This document shows positions 60,268 to 64,000 of a DNA stretch of 64,000 nt, in pieces. A model generated the notes under the pieces. The model saw only the letters and a list, made by a program, of their open reading frames with translations, had not been told where the DNA came from and did not search any database. The number at the start of each line of letters is the position of its first letter. Positions within the stretch are counted from its first letter, which is position 1. Both the position numbers and the translations under genes were made by a program. Source of the DNA: DASXTK01 sp036505485 (GTDB taxonomy: Bacteria; Actinomycetota; Acidimicrobiia; Acidimicrobiales; VFJN01); assembly GCA_036505485.1 (NCBI GenBank), contig DASXTK010000310.1, positions 1 to 64,000 of the forward strand, written 5' to 3'.

Positions 60268-60582
60268 GGGGGCACCTCTTTCGCTCGGCCAGCGCCCGCA
60301 TACGGCCCGGCTGTGGGAGGGGGATTCCCGACAACGACCTAGGGGGAAAGGCCGCTCTCAAAGAGGTAAGACGCTGGAAGGCGTCGATTCGTTCCCCGAA
60401 CCCGCTCCGGTCCGCCGCTAGACGCTGGTTTTCACGCTCTTCGCCACGGTGTCGTCGTCCGGATGCCCCATTGAACCCGGATCGTTCACCGTTACCCCCG
60501 CCGTCAATCCTCTACCCCTGGATCCTTGACCCAAACCGCGCGTTCCGATGATGTTCTGTCCCGGAAGCGGGATCGACGGCGG
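60268..60582. other. intergenic, no convincing gene
   Basis: A 315-base region between the miniprotein and the fused dehydrogenase. A 29-codon ORF at 60,418-60,507 (minus) is too short to support. Otherwise nothing but promoter-sized space for the minus-strand genes. Confidence 0.5.
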
Positions 60583-62718
60583 TCAGCCGCCGAGGACGCG
60601 TTGGGCCCCGGCGACGATGTCGTCGATCTGGGGCAGGATGGCCCATTCGAGCGAGGGCTCGTAGGCCACATGGCAGTCCTGGGCCGCGACCCGCCCTACC
60701 GGTGCGTCGAGATCCCAGAACAGCTCGTCGGCGATCCAGGCCACGATCTCGGCCCCGAACCCGCTGCGCTGCACGTCCTCGTGGACCACCAGCACCCGCG
60801 ATGTCGACCGCACCGACTCGGCCACGATCTCCTGGTCCCACGGAACCAGGCTGCGCAGGTCGATGACGTCCACCGACACCCCGTCGTGGGACAGCCGCTC
60901 AGCCGCCTGCAACGACTTGTGGACGGTCGCCCCCCACGTGACGATGGTCAGGTCGGGTCCCCGGGCCGCGTAGCGCCCCTTGCCGAAGGGCAGCACGAAG
61001 TCCGGCGGCGGGTACAAGCCCTTGGTGTAGGGCTGGCGCAGCAGGTGCTTGTGCTCGAAGAACAGCACCGGATCCTCATAGGCGAAGGCGGCCCGCAACA
61101 GCCCCACCGCATCGATGGCCCGGGACGGGAAGGCGATCAGCAGGCCGGGGATGTGGGCGAAGATGGACTCGCCGCACTGGCTGTGCCAGATCGCTCCGCC
61201 GGTGAGGTAGCCGCCGATCGGCACCCGGATGACGGTCGGGCAGCTCCACGAGCCGTTGGAACGCCACCGGATGGTGGCCGCCTCGCTCTTGACCTGCTGC
61301 ATGGCCGGATAGATGTAATCCATGAACTGGATCTCCGGTGAGGGCCGGAGACCCCGCAGCGCCTGGCCCACCGCCCGGCCGATGATGTTCGACTCGGACA
61401 GCGGGGTGTTGTAGCAGCGAGCCCGGCCGTAGGCCCGTTGCAGACCGTGGGTGGTCCCGAACACGCCGCCCTTGCCCTCGACGTCGGCCAGGACCGCCTC
61501 TCGGGCGTCGGCCACGTCCTCGCCGAAGACCCGGATGCGCTCGTCGGCCCCCATGACCTCGTGCAGCCCACGGCGGATGGCTTCGCCAAACGCCACCTCA
61601 TCGCCCTTCCTGGCCTCGTCACCGGCCGGCGGTTCCCCGGGATCGGGCAGGTCAGGCAGGGCGACCACGTGGTCCAGGACGGTCTTGGGGTCGGGTCGCC
61701 GGGCCGCCAACGCCTCTTTGGCCGCCTCGGCCACGAGCCGATGGGCCTCCTCGCGGATGGCCACGGCCTCGTCGGGGGTGATCACCCCCCGCTCCACCAG
61801 GGTGCGCTCCATCCCGTCGATGGGATCGTGCTCCAGCTCGGACTCGATCTCCTGGGGCAGGCGGTACTTGCTCTGCGTATCGGCGGCCGAGTGCGAGTAG
61901 GGCCGAGTGACCCGGGCGTGGATCAGCGCCGGTCCCACCCCGGCCCGGACATGGGATATGACCTCGGGCGCCATGTCCCGCACCGCGAAGTAGTCGGTTC
62001 CGTCCACGGTGGCGACCAGCAGCCCGGCGAACCCGGCGACCAGCTCGTTGACCGGAGCCGGTGCCTGCTCCGACGCGGGAACGGAGATGGCGTAGCCGTT
62101 GTCGGCCACGATGTAGAGGACCGGGAGGTGCTCGGTGCAGGCGGTGTTGAGGCTCTCCCAGAACTCGCCCTCCGAGCAGGCGCCCTCGCCCAGGCTGACG
62201 TAGGTGAGCTCGTCGCCGTGGGCCGGCATGTCCAGCTCGGGGCGGCGCACGATGTAGCGACCGGCCTCGGCGCAACCCACCGCGGGGATGCACTGGCTGC
62301 CCGTGGGGCTGGACTGCGTCACGACGTTGAACGGCCGGTAGCCCCAGTGCGCCGGCATCTGGCGGCCCCCGGATGCCGGGTCGTCGGCCGATCCGACCGC
62401 CTGGAGCAGGAGCTGGGTAGCCGACATGCCCAGGCCCAGCATCAGCGCCGAGTCGCGGTAGTACGGGAAGAACCAGTCGTATCCCGGTCGTAGCTCGTGG
62501 GCCAAGGCGAGGTAGAGGGCCTCGTGGCCGGCTCCGGAGATCTGGAAGAACACCCGGCTCTGCTTCTGCAGGGCGATCTCACGGTCGTCTATCGCCCGGG
62601 AGATGCAGGCCAACAGCAGGTCACGGCGCAGCTCGTCGGTGGGATAGGACCGCCGGCGCCGTTCCTTGTCGCGCCGCTTGGTCTTGCTGGAGGTTGAGGA
62701 TTTGGTCGTCGCACTCAT
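60583..62718 (-). CDS. fused alpha/beta E1 of a 2-oxoacid dehydrogenase
   Basis: A 711-residue fusion. Residues ~30-340 are the E1 alpha subunit, with SRVFFQISGAGHEALYLALA and the thiamine-diphosphate signature LGEGACSEGEFWESLNTA followed by VADNGYAISVP. Residues ~370-710 are the E1 beta subunit (VFGEDVADAREAVLADVEGKGG, FEHKHLLRQP). Substrates are probably branched-chain 2-oxoacids or acetoin-like compounds. GGAGGTG is upstream of ATG 62718. The N-terminus is very basic. No E2 or E3 gene follows. Confidence 0.9.
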   Translation of the reverse strand: MSATTKSSTSSKTKRRDKERRRRSYPTDELRRDLLLACISRAIDDREIALQKQSRVFFQISGAGHEALYLALAHELRPGYDWFFPYYRDSALMLGLGMSATQLLLQAVGSADDPASGGRQMPAHWGYRPFNVVTQSSPTGSQCIPAVGCAEAGRYIVRRPELDMPAHGDELTYVSLGEGACSEGEFWESLNTACTEHLPVLYIVADNGYAISVPASEQAPAPVNELVAGFAGLLVATVDGTDYFAVRDMAPEVISHVRAGVGPALIHARVTRPYSHSAADTQSKYRLPQEIESELEHDPIDGMERTLVERGVITPDEAVAIREEAHRLVAEAAKEALAARRPDPKTVLDHVVALPDLPDPGEPPAGDEARKGDEVAFGEAIRRGLHEVMGADERIRVFGEDVADAREAVLADVEGKGGVFGTTHGLQRAYGRARCYNTPLSESNIIGRAVGQALRGLRPSPEIQFMDYIYPAMQQVKSEAATIRWRSNGSWSCPTVIRVPIGGYLTGGAIWHSQCGESIFAHIPGLLIAFPSRAIDAVGLLRAAFAYEDPVLFFEHKHLLRQPYTKGLYPPPDFVLPFGKGRYAARGPDLTIVTWGATVHKSLQAAERLSHDGVSVDVIDLRSLVPWDQEIVAESVRSTSRVLVVHEDVQRSGFGAEIVAWIADELFWDLDAPVGRVAAQDCHVAYEPSLEWAILPQIDDIVAGAQRVLGG

Positions 62719-62842
62719 GTCATCGCACCTCCTCGGCCTCCGGCGAGGCTTCGCCGCCTACTGGTCCCTCAAAGCCGTGCACTCCTGTGTACCCGGTTTC
62801 GACCTACTTCCGCTGACCAACCCCTCCAGGCGGGTGATGCTG

Positions 62843-64000
62843 TCATCTGCAGCGGCCGCCCGGGGTGATGCGAACGGTGACCTGGGCGGCGCCGGCTCTG
62901 TTCCGCAGGGTGAGCCGGGTCGAGCACGGAGCCGACGAGACCTTGGCCCCGGTGACCTCGACGGTGTAGCCGTGCCGGTACTGCAGGTTGGGGATCGAAA
63001 CGACGGTGTCCAGGGTCCTGGGGTAGGTCTGGCCGCTCGGTCCGACCGTGTCGTAGGCGAGGTCGTAGATGCGGGTCGCCGGGTCGAAGTGGGCCGAGGT
63101 GGGCGTTCCGGTGGTGGCGGCGGGATACGGCGTGTTCAGCGCCTGGAGCACCGCTACGTCGCGGACGGTCGCCAGGCTGGCCGGCAGCTCGCGCTCGCTC
63201 ACCAGTTCCTCCCGATAGGCCCAGAACTGCCAGCTGACCAGGGCGTCGTCCACCTGGCCGGTGAGCCGCTGCAGGGTCGGCACGTCCATGGTGGCGCCGA
63301 ACTCGGTCTCGATGAGCGGCCGGTCGTCACGCTCGGCCGCGGCGACGGCGTTGTCGACCACGCCTTGCTCCCCGCCGACGTCGACGGCATAGGAGTGGAA
63401 CGACAAGATGTCGTCGCTGTCCGCTCCCGGCAGCGTCGTTCCCACCATGCCGAAGTTGAACAGGACGAAGGGCTCGACGTAGACGCCCTGGGTCTGGGTG
63501 ATCTCCCGCACCGCGGCGGTGGCCTTCTGGTGGAACGGAACCAGTCGCTCCTGCTCCAGGGCGGCGCACTCCTCGGCCGGACCGAACACGCACGGCTGCC
63601 AGGTGGCGCCGGGCCACGGTTCGTTCATCAGCTCGTAGCCCATGACATAGGGGTCGTCAGCGAACCGCTCGGCCACGGCGCGCAGTCCGTCGATGTAGTG
63701 GTCCTGGATCCCGATGCCATCGGGGCCGGCTCGGTTGGACCAGAAGCTCTCGAAGGCCCGCTGCATGGCCGGGTTCTGGACGTAATACAGAGGGAACACA
63801 GCATCGGGCGGGTTGGGCAGGCCGTCGTCGATGCCCATCCAGTCGGGCAGGCCGTTGCCGTTGTACTTGGGGGCGAAGCCGTCCTGGTGGAAGTCCAGCA
63901 GCACGAAGATGCGCCGACGGGCGAGGTCCCTTACCGAGGTGGCGATGTTCTCGATGTACTGGTAGTCGATCTGGCCCGGTTCCGGCATCAGTCCCAGGAA
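62843..64000 (-). CDS. GH5-like glycosidase, partial
   Basis: The 5' end lies beyond the window; 385 residues are visible. VLLDFHQDGFAPKYNG, GYELMNEPWPG (acid/base Glu) and PLIETEFGATMD (nucleophile Glu) mark a family 5 TIM barrel, most like endoglycoceramidases. A small C-terminal beta domain with two cysteines ends at 62,843. A signal peptide cannot be seen. Confidence 0.85.
   Translation of the reverse strand, partial: FLGLMPEPGQIDYQYIENIATSVRDLARRRIFVLLDFHQDGFAPKYNGNGLPDWMGIDDGLPNPPDAVFPLYYVQNPAMQRAFESFWSNRAGPDGIGIQDHYIDGLRAVAERFADDPYVMGYELMNEPWPGATWQPCVFGPAEECAALEQERLVPFHQKATAAVREITQTQGVYVEPFVLFNFGMVGTTLPGADSDDILSFHSYAVDVGGEQGVVDNAVAAAERDDRPLIETEFGATMDVPTLQRLTGQVDDALVSWQFWAYREELVSERELPASLATVRDVAVLQALNTPYPAATTGTPTSAHFDPATRIYDLAYDTVGPSGQTYPRTLDTVVSIPNLQYRHGYTVEVTGAKVSSAPCSTRLTLRNRAGAAQVTVRITPGGRCR

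Noticed and set aside
60418..60507. 29-codon minus-strand ORF
   Set aside because: Short, no overlap with a gene, weak ribosome binding site, no conserved feature.
1..64000. Mobile element, prophage or transposase
   Set aside because: No transposase, integrase or phage gene was seen; the palindromes are the only element-like sequences.

Overview
The window is a contiguous, gene-dense, roughly 70% GC chromosome segment of an actinobacterium. Lineage markers are a WhiB regulator next to a PdtaS-type histidine kinase (the arrangement known from mycobacteria), a paired Get3/ArsA-like ATPase operon, DUF3107, class E-like sortases, DUF2510 proteins and a mycothiol-type ArsC. A complete system I cytochrome c maturation operon (ccmABCDEFGHI) is unusual for common actinobacteria and points to Acidimicrobiia or a relative. 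This placement is inference from gene content. No phage, transposase or CRISPR array is visible, and both window edges cut a gene.

Layout. 1-10.9 kb: metallopeptidase end, etfBA, lipid kinase, lipoprotein, GDPD, whiB, pdtaS, two Get3-like ATPases, DUF3107, cytochrome b561-like plus sulfite-oxidase-like pair. 10.9-15.9 kb: ArsR/SRPBCC operon facing a clpP paralogue across twin operators, mrp, a SufR-like regulator with a cysteine desulfurase and SixA. 16-22.8 kb: ccm operon. 22.9-24.9 kb: active sortase and alpha/beta hydrolase. 25-30.1 kb: sulfur block (Rrf2 regulator, ssuABC-like transporter, IclR regulator, cysteine dioxygenase, rhodanese). 30.2-36 kb: DUF2510 pair, enoyl-CoA hydratase, TetR regulator, acyl-CoA dehydrogenase. 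36.1-37.6 kb: decayed aqpZ, a selenocysteine tRNA, and a disrupted membrane-protein gene. 37.6-46 kb: GNAT, cysS, valS, mscS, and a KimA-like potassium transporter fused to an OB fold. 46-55.5 kb: phosphate locus. 55.5-58.8 kb: arsenic genes and a PhoX-like phosphatase. 58.9-64 kb: phenylalanine hydroxylase with a tiny membrane ORF, fused E1 dehydrogenase, GH5 enzyme.

The most distinctive locus is 46.0-55.5 kb. A complete pstCAB transporter is flanked by three PstS-like proteins: one lipoprotein and two with C-terminal membrane anchors. A sortase-fold protein that has lost the catalytic His, Cys and Arg is translationally coupled to one of the anchored proteins. An active sortase elsewhere in the window (22,954-23,874) gives a direct comparison. 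The arsenic genes next door fit, because arsenate enters cells through phosphate transporters.

Several regulatory circuits can be read from the DNA. A GTTACC-N4-GGTAAC palindrome lies before both the TetR gene and the acyl-CoA dehydrogenase gene, with a weak relative before etfB. Two GCAACT-N4-AGTTGC palindromes lie between the ArsR/SRPBCC operon and clpP. An ATCAA-N6-TTGAT operator lies at the start of the arsenic operon. Long palindromes of several sequence families sit between genes throughout the window; two of them supply the stop codon of the neighbouring gene.
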